Shown here in pieces: positions 24,779-33,375 of a stretch of DNA of 64,000 nt (the stretch's first letter is position 1; each line of letters starts with the position of its first letter). Below the pieces are notes generated by a model. The model was not told the origin of the DNA and made no database searches. It worked only from the letters and a program-made list of their open reading frames with translations. Source of the DNA: Halomonas sp. ML-15 (GTDB lineage: Bacteria > Pseudomonadota > Gammaproteobacteria > Pseudomonadales > Halomonadaceae); NCBI RefSeq assembly GCF_014779595.1, contig NZ_JACXZT010000019.1, forward strand, positions 1,664,462 through 1,728,461. The letters run 5' to 3'. The position numbers were made by a program, and so were the translations under genes.

Positions 24779-25588
24779 CTATTCAGTAATGTTAATCTCG
24801 ACCCGTCGATTGGGCTGCAAGCACTGCTTGAGCTCAGGCGTCGTACTCAGACCTGGACACTCTGCGACCGGGTCGCGCTCCCCACGACCGCGGCTTGCAA
24901 TCGCCACCTCCGGCACCCCCTGCGCTATCAGATAAGCTTTCACCGCTGCGGCACGGCGCTCGGACAATGCCTGATTGTAGGCGACCTCTCCTAAACGGTC
25001 GGTGTGTCCTTCAATCACGATTCCAGGATTGGAAAAATCATGCGCCAGTGTGTTCGCCAACTCATCCAGGCCACGCCGCCCTTCCAGGCTCAGGTCGCTA
25101 CTATCAAAAGCGAATAGGATGTCTGAGGAGAGCGTCACGTCATGCACCCGTTCACCGACATCCGGCGCATCGACCTCGACTGGAAAAATCAAGCTCGCAC
25201 ACTCGGGACGCTGCCAGTGCGTCTCCTTCACCCGCATGCTTTGATCGAAAAACAGCTTGTATTGGCAAGTGATATAGTCCGTCCCTTCGCCAGTATAGAA
25301 GTTGAACGCGTAGTCCCACTCTCTAACCGCGAAGAAACCTTCACTGAAGTGCGGGTCGCCAAGCAGTAGCCTGACCTGATCCTTGCTCTGCCCCTCCGAG
25401 ATGCGGTGAATGGCCTCAGGGTTGATGAAATCCCCGGTATCGAGGTAGGAGCTGTCGAGATCGGGGAAATGTACCTCACTCTCCTCGTCCAAGCTCCCGG
25501 GAGAAGCGCACCCTTGCATCCCCAAGGCCAACATACCTACAAGGCCAAGGTATAGAGGCATGCCGCGAACTGTTCGTCTTTTCAACAT
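24779..25588 (-). CDS. TpgA-like anchor: SmpA/OmlA-like plus OmpA domain lipoprotein
   Basis: A 269-aa protein that starts at the ATG at 25588, with AAAGGGG about 6 bp upstream. The lipoprotein-type signal ends in MQGCASPG. An N-terminal BamE/SmpA-like domain (about 50-120: ISEGQSKDQVRLLLGDPHFS) is followed by an OmpA-like peptidoglycan-binding domain (about 155-268: LFAFDSSDLS, IEGHTDRLGEVAYN, LSERRAAAVKAYL). This combination directly downstream of a trimeric autotransporter (16-bp gap) is the layout of Acinetobacter ataA-tpgA, where TpgA helps fibre biogenesis and fixes it to the cell wall. That role is inferred here. Confidence 0.8.
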   Translation of the reverse strand: MLKRRTVRGMPLYLGLVGMLALGMQGCASPGSLDEESEVHFPDLDSSYLDTGDFINPEAIHRISEGQSKDQVRLLLGDPHFSEGFFAVREWDYAFNFYTGEGTDYITCQYKLFFDQSMRVKETHWQRPECASLIFPVEVDAPDVGERVHDVTLSSDILFAFDSSDLSLEGRRGLDELANTLAHDFSNPGIVIEGHTDRLGEVAYNQALSERRAAAVKAYLIAQGVPEVAIASRGRGERDPVAECPGLSTTPELKQCLQPNRRVEINITE

Positions 25589-25604
25589 CGTATGCCCCTT
25601 TGCT

Positions 25605-28600
25605 TTACCAGTGGAAGCCCGCACCAACCCCGGCGCCGAAATTACCCTGAGAGTCACCGGAAACGTTGAGCTTTGCCGCCCAGCGCCCATTATCAGAAAG
25701 TCGCGAGGCGCCAACGGAAACCGCCGACTCTCCGTTGTAGGTGCCAGCCCCCGCGGCCAACATGCTCTTGCCTGGCTGGTACGCTTGCGGGATGGAGGCC
25801 ATCGCCATGGCACTCGCAGTGCCGGCATTAGCCTGATCTTCCACATCGTCGATGCGGCCATGTACATCGCCAATCTGTTGCTCGAACTGATGACTCAGCT
25901 CACGCATCTGCCCCAGGTTCACCGCGTCACTATCCTCGACACCCGCCGAGATATTGCGCAGCCGCGTAGAGGTGCCTTCCTCGCCAAACGTCACCGAGCT
26001 GTAGTCCACGTTACCGTCGCTATCCCGGTCGTAGTTCACCGCACCGGCCTGCACCGATTCCAGCTGCCGTACGTTGACCGCATCGGTCGATTCCGTGCCG
26101 CCCGCTACGTTGGTGATCTGCCGCTCGCCGCCTTCGCTGCCCACCGACACCGCGCCCTGGGTCGAGGCCACCGACTCGCCGGAGAAAGCTTCCTCCTGGC
26201 CGGCCAAGCCTTCACGCTCAGCCACTGAGCCCGCCCCCAGCGCTACGCCGCCTTCGCTCTCAGCGCGGGCACCGTCCCCCGCAGCGACGCTGTGGTCGCC
26301 CGCCGCAACGCTTTCAGGGCCCATTGCCACACTTTCGACACCGTCTGCCTCGGCCGCCGCAGCCTCGGAGTTGGCGGTAAAGTACTTGCTACCTCCCTCT
26401 TCGATATTGCTGACCTGATTCTGCACCTCCCATAGTTGGCTGCCATTGACCGCATCGCTGCTCTGTTCCGACACTTCGCCGGCCGCCACATTAGTGATGC
26501 TCGTACCTTCGTCGCCTTCCAAAGTAATGGAGTCGTAATTCACGCTGCCGTCTTCGTTGGTGTCGTACTTCACGGCTTGGTCGTTCAACTCGTCGAAGCT
26601 ATCACCCAGATTCGCGACGTCTCCCTCGACGTTTGTCACCCGATTATCGAGCTCGGTGACATCACCCTCCACCTCACCGACCCGGCCATCGATGCTCTCC
26701 ACGGCCTGGTTGGTGGCATGCAGCTGCGAACCGTTGATCGCGTCGGTGCTATCGGCGCTGACACGGCCCGCGGCGACATTGGTGATGGTACGTTCAGCGC
26801 CATTACTTCCCACGCTTACGGTGGCGACGGGCTCGGCACCGGCGAAATCGTAGCTCTGGCCAGCGATCTCGATATCCGCCGTGGCGACCGCCTCACTGGT
26901 TTGCGCCCCCTGGCCCAAGGCAACGCTGCCCTGATGGTCAGCCTGGGCATCGCGCCCCAGTGCCAAGGCGTCATCCGCCGTCGCTTGCGCGTCATACCCC
27001 ACCGCCGTGGCACCCGGCGCCTGGGCGAAGGCATCGCTCTCGGCCAGGCCACTCTCGTTGGTGCGCACGTAGCGAATGCCGCGACCATTGTCGTCGATAT
27101 ACTCCTCGCTGGTGTCACCCGCGATGTCGGTGAACGTATCGCCGACATCCTCAACGGCTTGCTGCATGGTATACAGCTGAGAACCATTGACCGCATCGGT
27201 GCTTTCCTCTTCGACGCGGCCTGCAGCCACATTGGTAATGGTGCGCTCTTGGTCTGCATCGCCCACGCTGACGGTACCCACCGGATCGCTACCGGCAACG
27301 TCATAGGTGATGCCATTGATGGTAGTCTCGGCGGTCCCCACCGGGGCCGACGTCACGGCGTTACCGCCCAGCGCCACGCTACTGGGATCACCCGCTACCG
27401 CCCCGGCCCCCAGCGCAATGGACTGTTCACCGGTGGCTTCGGACTCGGTACCCATGGCAATCGCATCGGGCAAGGAGACATAGGCTTGCTGGCCGATCGC
27501 CGTCCCCCCCGGGGCCGTGGCCTCGACCAGCGCCCCATCGCCCATACCGATGCCATGATCGGCGTTGACGATGGTGTCGGGACCGACGGCGATGGACTCC
27601 TCGCCGGCCGCTATCGAGTCGTTGGTGCCATCCTCATCGGCGGAATTTGCATGGAAGTAGAGGGTGCCGGTCTGCGTCACCGAAGAGATCGCGCCCTGCA
27701 ACTGGCGAATGGTCACGGCATCTTGATCCTGCGTCCCATCCGCCACGTTGGTGACCTGACGGTACGCCTCACCATCACGACCTAAGGAGACCGCACCGAG
27801 CAATTCCTGATCGTTGGTGTTATAGGTAATGGTCGCCGTGCCCGCATCAATCACACCGTCTGTCGGCGCCGTCTCACGATCGACGATGGACTCGGCTCCC
27901 AACGCCGCGCCCCCGACGATATTCGATTGCGCCTCCCGCCCGAAGGCCACCGCATCTTCCTGCGTGGCACTGGCCCCCACACCGGCAGCGATGGCATTCA
28001 CCTCGGTCGCGCCATCGTTGTCGAAGTTGTCCTGCTGGGTGCCGCCATCGTTGACGCTGTAGTAGCGAATCGTGCTCTCATCAATGGACTCGTTGAGCTG
28101 GCCGAGATTGACCGCGTGGTCGCCTTCGGTGCCATCGGCCAGACCGACGATCTGGGTATCGTTCATGTCGATACCGCCGCCGTCGATCACCGGGCCACCG
28201 TCGTTGATGGTCACGCTATCCAGCGCCAGATCATCGTTGAGGGCGATCTGCAGTTCGTCGTCATCGGTAACCTCGGTGCTCAGGTTGGCATTGCTGCCGA
28301 CGATGTTGAAGGTCTCGCCCAGACGGCGCTCGGTGTCGCCGACCTCACCGCCGAAGGTGAGTGGGGTATCGGCGACCTCCTCGGTCAGGTTGGTGACCTG
28401 CCCCAGGTTGACCGCATCACCCTCCTCGATCGCGTCGCCGACATTGGTGATACGGTTGTCGCTCATGTCGATCTCGGTGTTCTCGGCAATGGTGAAGCTA
28501 TCACCACCGAAGACGGTGTCCCCCTCGGTGATATTGAACACCTCGTCGCCGTCGTGCGTGACGCTGAGATCGCCTTCCATCAGCGTATCGCCTTCCACCG

Positions 28601-30698
28601 TAAGATCTTCGCTGATCTCGACATTGCTGAACGCGACATCATCGGCGGTAGCCACGCTGATCTCCTGGCCATCGCTGGTGATCTCGATGTTCTGGCCATC
28701 CAGGAAGGTGACCGTATCCCCGGGCGCCACATTGGTCGACGCATCGGCATTGGTCTGTACGTCCCAGCCCTGGTTGGCGACGTCGCTGACTTCATTGAGC
28801 TGGCCGAGATTGACCGCGTGGTCGTCCTCGCTGCCGTCGGCCAGGCCGACGATCTGGGTATCGTTCATGTCGATACCGCCGCCGTCGATCACCGGGCCAC
28901 CGTCGTTGATGGTCACGCTATCCAGCGCCAGGTCGTCGTTGAGGGCGATCTGCAGTTCGTCGTCGTCGGTGACCTCAGTGCTGAGGTTGGCGTTACTGCC
29001 GACGATGTTGAGGGTCTCGCCCAGCCGGCGCTCGGTGTCGCCGACCTCACCGCCGAAGGTGAGCGGCGTATCGGCGAGACCTTGCAGCTGCGCCACATTG
29101 ACGGCATCGCTGTCCTCGGTACCGGCGGCTACTCCAGTGATCTGACGATACTCACCACTGTCGGCATCCCCGACACTGATCGCCGAGCGAGTCGATGTCG
29201 TCGCCAGGATGGCATCGTCATCGGCACCCTCGGGTACATAGCCGGCAATGCCAGCCGCCGTGCTCGCTACCGAACCGGAGCCCAGGGCGACGCCCCCTTC
29301 CTCCGTCACGTCCGCATCATTGCCCAGCACGAAGGCATCGGCGACATCGATAGCGTTGTCGTTACCGATCACCCGGCTTCCTGTCGCACCAGCCCCAAGA
29401 GTATTGTCGTTACCAAAGGCGCCGGCCTCGTCGGCGTCGATGGTATTATCGTTCCCCAGTGCATAACTGCCTGTGCCGGTGATGACATTAGGATCACCGA
29501 CGGCCCCTGAGTGGTCGCCGCTGACCTCGTTTTGGTAGCCGATACTGATACTTTGCTCGCCGGACGCGACCGCCCCCGTGCCCAAGGCTAACGAGTCTTC
29601 CCCAGACGCCTGACTCCCTCCCCCCATGGCCAAGCTGTTAATACCTGTTGCAGCGGCTTGATTGCCTACTGCCACCGAGTCATCACCCTGAGAGTTGGCC
29701 AAGAAACCAATTGCCGTAGAGCCTTCGCCGATTGACGTCGCCTGATCACCAATGGCAGTGGCACTCAGCTCGGCTTGGGTATCGTTGCCAATCGCCACTG
29801 CGCGATTAGCTGCTGCATCAGCCAGTGCCCCGATTGCGACGGATTGTTCGCCGGCGGCACCAGCCTCCAGGCCAAAGGCCACGGCCCCCTGCTCGCTTGC
29901 CACGGCCTGTGTACCGAAAGCGAGGGAGTCAGCACCACTTGCCTGCGTGTTCTCGGTGGAGTAGTCGCGCGTGGAATCAGCAGAGCCGATAGCAATGGCG
30001 CGCTGCCCAGAGGCAAGAGACGACTGCCCCATGGCCAAAGCGCCATCACCGATGGCAGCCGAAACATTGCCAAAGGCAATGGCGTTCCTGCCGGTAGAGG
30101 CTGACTCCCGCCCTATCGCCATCGCAGCCCAGCCGGTAGCTACCCCACGGTTGCCCAGCACGACGTTATTGTTGCTACCAGCGTACGAATAGGCACCGAG
30201 AACCGTCGACGCACCTTGGTTGTTTGCGGGAGATTCAGCAATCGAATTAGCCCCAAGGACAACGGATCCAAAAGATGTTGCCTGGGCATTGGTACCAATG
30301 GCAACCGCTCCGGTGACATTTAAACCACCCGAGTAATCAATTGGCACATCATCGTCCAACACGAAAGGATTCGACCAGTAGAGCGTTGTTAACCCTGAGT
30401 CAGTTGCCTCTGTTCCATCGCCCACTTGCAAACCATCACCGCTACCTTCGAGCACTGCACTCTGTGCGGCGAAACTGGACGATGGCAATGTCACCCCCGC
30501 TGCCACCACCAGTACCACGAGTGGTAGAGAAAATAGTGGCCGTGCACAAGTTGGAGACAACCGTAACGTCTGGGCAACGGCTCTATGCCCAACCGGCCCC
30601 TGTTGTGTGGAGGATTTACTGCGGCTGTGTGCCGCTTCCGATGCCACCACTGGCCGCCCCAGCGCACGGTTCCATACTACGCGGTATATCTTATTCAT
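25605..30698 (-). CDS. Trimeric autotransporter adhesin (YadA-like)
   Basis: A 1697-aa surface adhesin. The ATG at 30698, after GAGGGGG, begins an extended signal peptide (ESPR: MNKIYRVVWNRALGRPVVAS) followed by the hydrophobic part near residues 55-75. The passenger has a head rich in Hep/Hag repeats of the type SIAIGxxAxAxGxxSVAIG (about 130-440), neck motifs (DAVNLGQL, DAVNGSQL), stalk segments and a second block of head-neck units. The C-terminal YadA anchor (about 1610-1697) ends in an aromatic residue (GAGFHW). It should form a trimeric fibre for attachment or biofilm. Two long identical passenger segments are listed separately. It forms a pair with the TpgA-like gene. Confidence 0.93.
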   Translation of the reverse strand: MNKIYRVVWNRALGRPVVASEAAHSRSKSSTQQGPVGHRAVAQTLRLSPTCARPLFSLPLVVLVVAAGVTLPSSSFAAQSAVLEGSGDGLQVGDGTEATDSGLTTLYWSNPFVLDDDVPIDYSGGLNVTGAVAIGTNAQATSFGSVVLGANSIAESPANNQGASTVLGAYSYAGSNNNVVLGNRGVATGWAAMAIGRESASTGRNAIAFGNVSAAIGDGALAMGQSSLASGQRAIAIGSADSTRDYSTENTQASGADSLAFGTQAVASEQGAVAFGLEAGAAGEQSVAIGALADAAANRAVAIGNDTQAELSATAIGDQATSIGEGSTAIGFLANSQGDDSVAVGNQAAATGINSLAMGGGSQASGEDSLALGTGAVASGEQSISIGYQNEVSGDHSGAVGDPNVITGTGSYALGNDNTIDADEAGAFGNDNTLGAGATGSRVIGNDNAIDVADAFVLGNDADVTEEGGVALGSGSVASTAAGIAGYVPEGADDDAILATTSTRSAISVGDADSGEYRQITGVAAGTEDSDAVNVAQLQGLADTPLTFGGEVGDTERRLGETLNIVGSNANLSTEVTDDDELQIALNDDLALDSVTINDGGPVIDGGGIDMNDTQIVGLADGSEDDHAVNLGQLNEVSDVANQGWDVQTNADASTNVAPGDTVTFLDGQNIEITSDGQEISVATADDVAFSNVEISEDLTVEGDTLMEGDLSVTHDGDEVFNITEGDTVFGGDSFTIAENTEIDMSDNRITNVGDAIEEGDAVNLGQVTNLTEEVADTPLTFGGEVGDTERRLGETFNIVGSNANLSTEVTDDDELQIALNDDLALDSVTINDGGPVIDGGGIDMNDTQIVGLADGTEGDHAVNLGQLNESIDESTIRYYSVNDGGTQQDNFDNDGATEVNAIAAGVGASATQEDAVAFGREAQSNIVGGAALGAESIVDRETAPTDGVIDAGTATITYNTNDQELLGAVSLGRDGEAYRQVTNVADGTQDQDAVTIRQLQGAISSVTQTGTLYFHANSADEDGTNDSIAAGEESIAVGPDTIVNADHGIGMGDGALVEATAPGGTAIGQQAYVSLPDAIAMGTESEATGEQSIALGAGAVAGDPSSVALGGNAVTSAPVGTAETTINGITYDVAGSDPVGTVSVGDADQERTITNVAAGRVEEESTDAVNGSQLYTMQQAVEDVGDTFTDIAGDTSEEYIDDNGRGIRYVRTNESGLAESDAFAQAPGATAVGYDAQATADDALALGRDAQADHQGSVALGQGAQTSEAVATADIEIAGQSYDFAGAEPVATVSVGSNGAERTITNVAAGRVSADSTDAINGSQLHATNQAVESIDGRVGEVEGDVTELDNRVTNVEGDVANLGDSFDELNDQAVKYDTNEDGSVNYDSITLEGDEGTSITNVAAGEVSEQSSDAVNGSQLWEVQNQVSNIEEGGSKYFTANSEAAAAEADGVESVAMGPESVAAGDHSVAAGDGARAESEGGVALGAGSVAEREGLAGQEEAFSGESVASTQGAVSVGSEGGERQITNVAGGTESTDAVNVRQLESVQAGAVNYDRDSDGNVDYSSVTFGEEGTSTRLRNISAGVEDSDAVNLGQMRELSHQFEQQIGDVHGRIDDVEDQANAGTASAMAMASIPQAYQPGKSMLAAGAGTYNGESAVSVGASRLSDNGRWAAKLNVSGDSQGNFGAGVGAGFHW
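28093..28375 (-). repeat. Adhesin internal direct repeat, copy A
   Basis: A 283-bp segment nearly identical to 28795-29077 (offset exactly 702 bp). It encodes a passenger unit running from TPLTFGGEVGDTERRLGET through LDSVTINDGG to DHAVNLGQLNE. Near-identity at DNA level indicates recent duplication or gene conversion, and it permits in-frame 702-bp (234-codon) expansion or loss by recombination. Confidence 0.85.
28795..29077 (-). repeat. Adhesin internal direct repeat, copy B
   Basis: Partner of 28093-28375. Differences are a few synonymous changes and one Leu/Phe change (GETLNIV against GETFNIV). Because 702 is divisible by three, recombination between the copies keeps the reading frame. 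Confidence 0.85.
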
Positions 30699-30823
30699 TG
30701 GGCCCCCTCGAGATACTCCGCGCACTCTCCGTATGCTGACGCTAGCGTCAGACCCCATCAATTGGGTCGAAACATGACGGCATATCACTCAACAGTGCGC
30801 GACATCTATTTTTATTAGCGAAT

Positions 30824-30852
30824 CTTAAACTGAGTAATAGCTAGCAATTCAA
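30824..30852 (-). promoter_or_regulatory. Candidate promoter of the adhesin operon
   Basis: On the minus strand TTGAAT (30852-30847) and TTTAAG (30829-30824) are separated by exactly 17 bp, about 125 bp upstream of the adhesin ATG. Each box matches four of six consensus bases, so this is a plausible but unproven sigma-70 promoter. Confidence 0.35.
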
Positions 30853-31094
30853 AAGGGCGCAAATGGCATGATCGAAAACGCAAAGATATTTACATACCTC
30901 TCCGAACATACCTGCCAATATCGTTATTCAACAAATGCGAGGCCATGTAACAGAAAAATTAACAAACAGAAACAACATCCTAAACCATCATTCCTCGATC
31001 TCAGGTAAAAATAATATAGTGCTGATTTCACTAACAAACCAAAGAAACGGCCGACACTGGCTATCATGCCTGCGCCAGCCGAGTGACTTACATT
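30853..31094. other. AT-rich non-coding stretch
   Basis: This sequence between the adhesin promoter region and the degraded type I secretion remnant is strongly AT-rich, with no frame of protein-like composition. AT-rich upstream DNA of surface adhesins is often bound by H-NS-type silencers (here MvaT-like); that is only an inference. Confidence 0.4.
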
Positions 31095-31097
31095 ACC

Positions 31098-31313
31098 TTA
31101 CTGATCGACGGTAATGGCCGACTCGATCTTGAACTCTTCTTCCTCACTATTTCCGTGGTACACGGTGAATTCACGTCCGCTCTCCGTGACGCTACCGCTC
31201 GCAGACCAGCCACTGCCCAACTCAACGCTATCGCCCTCGTCACCGTAGATGAAGAGCGCATTGTTGTCGTCGGGCACATCGATCACACCGTCTACCGTCA
31301 GATCGCTCAGAGG
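31098..31313 (-). pseudogene. C-terminal remnant of a large repetitive adhesin
   Basis: About 70 codons in one frame, ending at TAA (31098), read SDLTVDGVIDVPDDNNALFI and on through a segment with GWSASGSVTESGREFTVYHG. This matches the final Ig/Bap-like domain found just before the stop of large type I-secreted adhesins (pattern GDxxDxVxLxxGWxxxGxVxxxGxxYxVYxN). No start codon with ribosome site and no upstream adhesin body exist; it directly abuts the stop of the TolC-like remnant. It is therefore a deletion relic, not a functional gene. Confidence 0.6.
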
Positions 31314-32100
31314 TCAATCTCAGCATCGGCACCCAGTTCCGCCAGGCTCGGTACTCTATCGCTGCGCACGTTGAGCAGTGTGTGCTCGCTGATATCGAAC
31401 TGCTGCTGATAGACACTGCGGAAGCGATCGATCGACTGACGATATTGATTGAGGCACTCAAGCTGCTCAAACAGTCTTTGCGTATCGTTATAGGCAACCT
31501 GGGTTGTATGGCGAACGTTGGTCCAGGCCAATTCACGCTGATCGATCACCCGCTAATGATCGACATAGTTCTCTTGCGCCAAGCGCACCCGCTCACGATA
31601 GCGCTGCACATCCAGATAGGCGCGGGTCGCTTCTAGTGCCATGTCCTCGCTAGCGCCCAGCAACTCGTAGTAGCTGACCCGCTTGGCCCGATCTAGACGC
31701 TCTACCTCGCTGCGCGTGGCGAAGCCGTCATAAATCATTTGGTTGAGAGTCAACTCTGCGAAACTGGTGTCATAGCTACCTCGACCATCCCCTTCGCGAT
31801 CCTCACGACCGACACCGGCCGAGACGTCGATGCTCGGCAAATAACTGCCGCGCGCGGAGTCCACCATATGGCCCGCTGCATTAAACCCATTCCATGCAGC
31901 ACGCACCTCAGGGTTGGTCGAGATAGAACGTTGAACCACATCATGCAGGTTTTCAGAACCCTGCGAGGCTAAGCCTTCTGGCAGAGACTGCGCCGCGGCG
32001 ACAGGCAACAGTAGTGATAGCCCCCTAACACTATCGATGTGGCCAGTCGACGTGGCGGCCAGGATGAAAGCGAGACATGCGGAATAATATTACTCCGCAA
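31307..32100 (-). pseudogene. Degraded TolC-like outer-membrane channel of type I secretion
   Basis: A TTG start at 32100 with AGGAGG at 32107-32112 opens a signal peptide, but the frame shifts within a G-run (five C on the plus strand, 32021-32025). Restoring one G joins RRLATSIVLG to GLSLLLPVAAAQSLPEG, a perfect signal peptide. The following frame (SLPEGLASQGSENLHDVVQR onward) is the first TolC repeat. It hits an in-frame TAG at 31553-31555, then continues as RVIDQRELAWTNVRHTTQ and QYRQSIDRFRSVYQQQFDIS, the second-repeat end. The central 150 or so residues and part of the C-terminus are missing. It is non-functional unless the indel is a sequencing error, and even then truncated. Confidence 0.75.
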
Positions 32101-32112
32101 AGCTATACCTCC

Positions 32113-32483
32113 TTCCAGCAGGTGGCTCTCTCTTGCTTGAGGAACTACGTTATAGAGCATCCGGCGAGAATGACTCAGTGAAATCTTGCAGCGCATGTGG
32201 CAATAACCTTACAGAGAGCAATGTTTTTTGGCGCCTAAAGAGGTGTCGTAATATTCAGCCCGAGACTCTAGTATAAGCCAATGTAAATTTCTTTGCATTT
32301 TCAACAACTAAGCACGTTTTTTTTGCAAAAACGACCATCTTGCTTGCAAAATCAGTGTCTTATGTACCACATTATTTAACTCAGAGGCATGTCGCATGCG
32401 ATAGCTATCGCTGCTTCCGTATCTCATGGCACCGGCCTAGTAACAATGAACAGCATCATCTTGGGAAACATGGGAGCTTGATC
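32113..32483. other. Intergenic region before the AraC-type regulator
   Basis: This is AT-rich sequence between the TolC-like pseudogene and the divergent regulator. It holds the ribosome site GGGAG (32472-32476) of the regulator. I see no RNA gene and no convincing promoter pair. Confidence 0.35.
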
Positions 32484-33320
32484 ATGGATGAAACTCCAGC
32501 CGACTTGAGATTTGCGGAAATATGGCTGCATGACAATGCGTCCCGCAACATTTCCATGGCGAACCTGGCCAATCATTTAGGGTATTCTGAATCGCATTTG
32601 CGACGAATTTTTTTGCGTGAATTTGGCTATAGCCCTGGACGCTACCGAGACCTGTTGAGGGTAGAAAAAGCATCTCTTCTTCTGGCAAGAACGGGGCTTC
32701 CTATCATTGAGGTTTCCAACCTTTGCGGCTATACGAGTCACCCGATTTTTACTCGTGCTTTTCGTCAAAAACGGGGGATCTCTCCCCGCGCCTATCGCAT
32801 GGAGGCATGGCGGCATCTTCGCATGGGAAATAGCAAAATTTCTTGCATACCAGATAGTGTCAGCTACGACATAAAAATCTTTCAAGATATTGAGTATGAA
32901 TTTTTCCTTGCGCGGCATTACGGCCATCTCGCGACCGGCACACAGCAGAAAGCATGGCATTACTATACGAGTAGCCACCTATCGCCCAGCGTCGAGTACG
33001 GTCAAGCGGCATGGATTTGGCACGGCGACAGTTACATTACGCCTAAGGGGCGTTTCAAGCTCGATCTCGGCTTTCGCTGCAATCAACGGCGTCCGGGCAT
33101 TAATACACGCTTATTTCGTCACACAATGATAAGGGCGGACCGCGCCGTGAGGACACGTTTCAAAAAAGCGGAAGATATTCCCTGGATCCGGGAATATCTA
33201 CTGCTGAAATGGCTACCGGAGCGCAATGAGAATATCAACGGCGAGCCCATGTGCGTGGTATTCGATGCACAGGATAGTTGCGATGGGGCCGGGCATTTAA
33301 CCCTTCCACTGCACGCTTGA
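32484..33320 (+). CDS. AraC-family regulator with GyrI-like domain (Rob-type)
   Basis: A 278-aa protein. The ATG at 32484 (GGGAG 7 bp upstream) is preferred over an upstream ATG at 32340. The N-terminal AraC DNA-binding domain (about 8-105) shows both HTH units: ISMANLANHLGYSESHLRRI and IIEVSNLCGYTSHPIFTRAF, then FRQKRGISPRAYR. The C-terminal part (about 125-278) resembles the GyrI/AraC-effector fold, so HTH-first order recalls E. coli Rob. It should sense a small molecule and activate transcription. AT-rich codon use matches the island. The target is unknown; the adhesin locus is the obvious candidate by proximity. Confidence 0.75.
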   Translation: MDETPADLRFAEIWLHDNASRNISMANLANHLGYSESHLRRIFLREFGYSPGRYRDLLRVEKASLLLARTGLPIIEVSNLCGYTSHPIFTRAFRQKRGISPRAYRMEAWRHLRMGNSKISCIPDSVSYDIKIFQDIEYEFFLARHYGHLATGTQQKAWHYYTSSHLSPSVEYGQAAWIWHGDSYITPKGRFKLDLGFRCNQRRPGINTRLFRHTMIRADRAVRTRFKKAEDIPWIREYLLLKWLPERNENINGEPMCVVFDAQDSCDGAGHLTLPLHA

Positions 33321-33375
33321 GCAGTGAGTTCGCATAGCCGGGCTCTTATGTATCGAGCTCGAATGACTCCGTCGT

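Noticed and set aside
26000-30700. Repetitive DNA in the adhesin as a CRISPR or satellite array
   Set aside because: The periodicity is that of Hep/Hag and neck protein repeats in a continuous frame, not direct repeats with unique spacers.
22206-33320. Duplicated tRNA-Arg 3' end as an att site for the island
   Set aside because: I looked for AAGGGGGCGCCA-like sequence downstream and found none in the window; the tRNA association therefore remains circumstantial.
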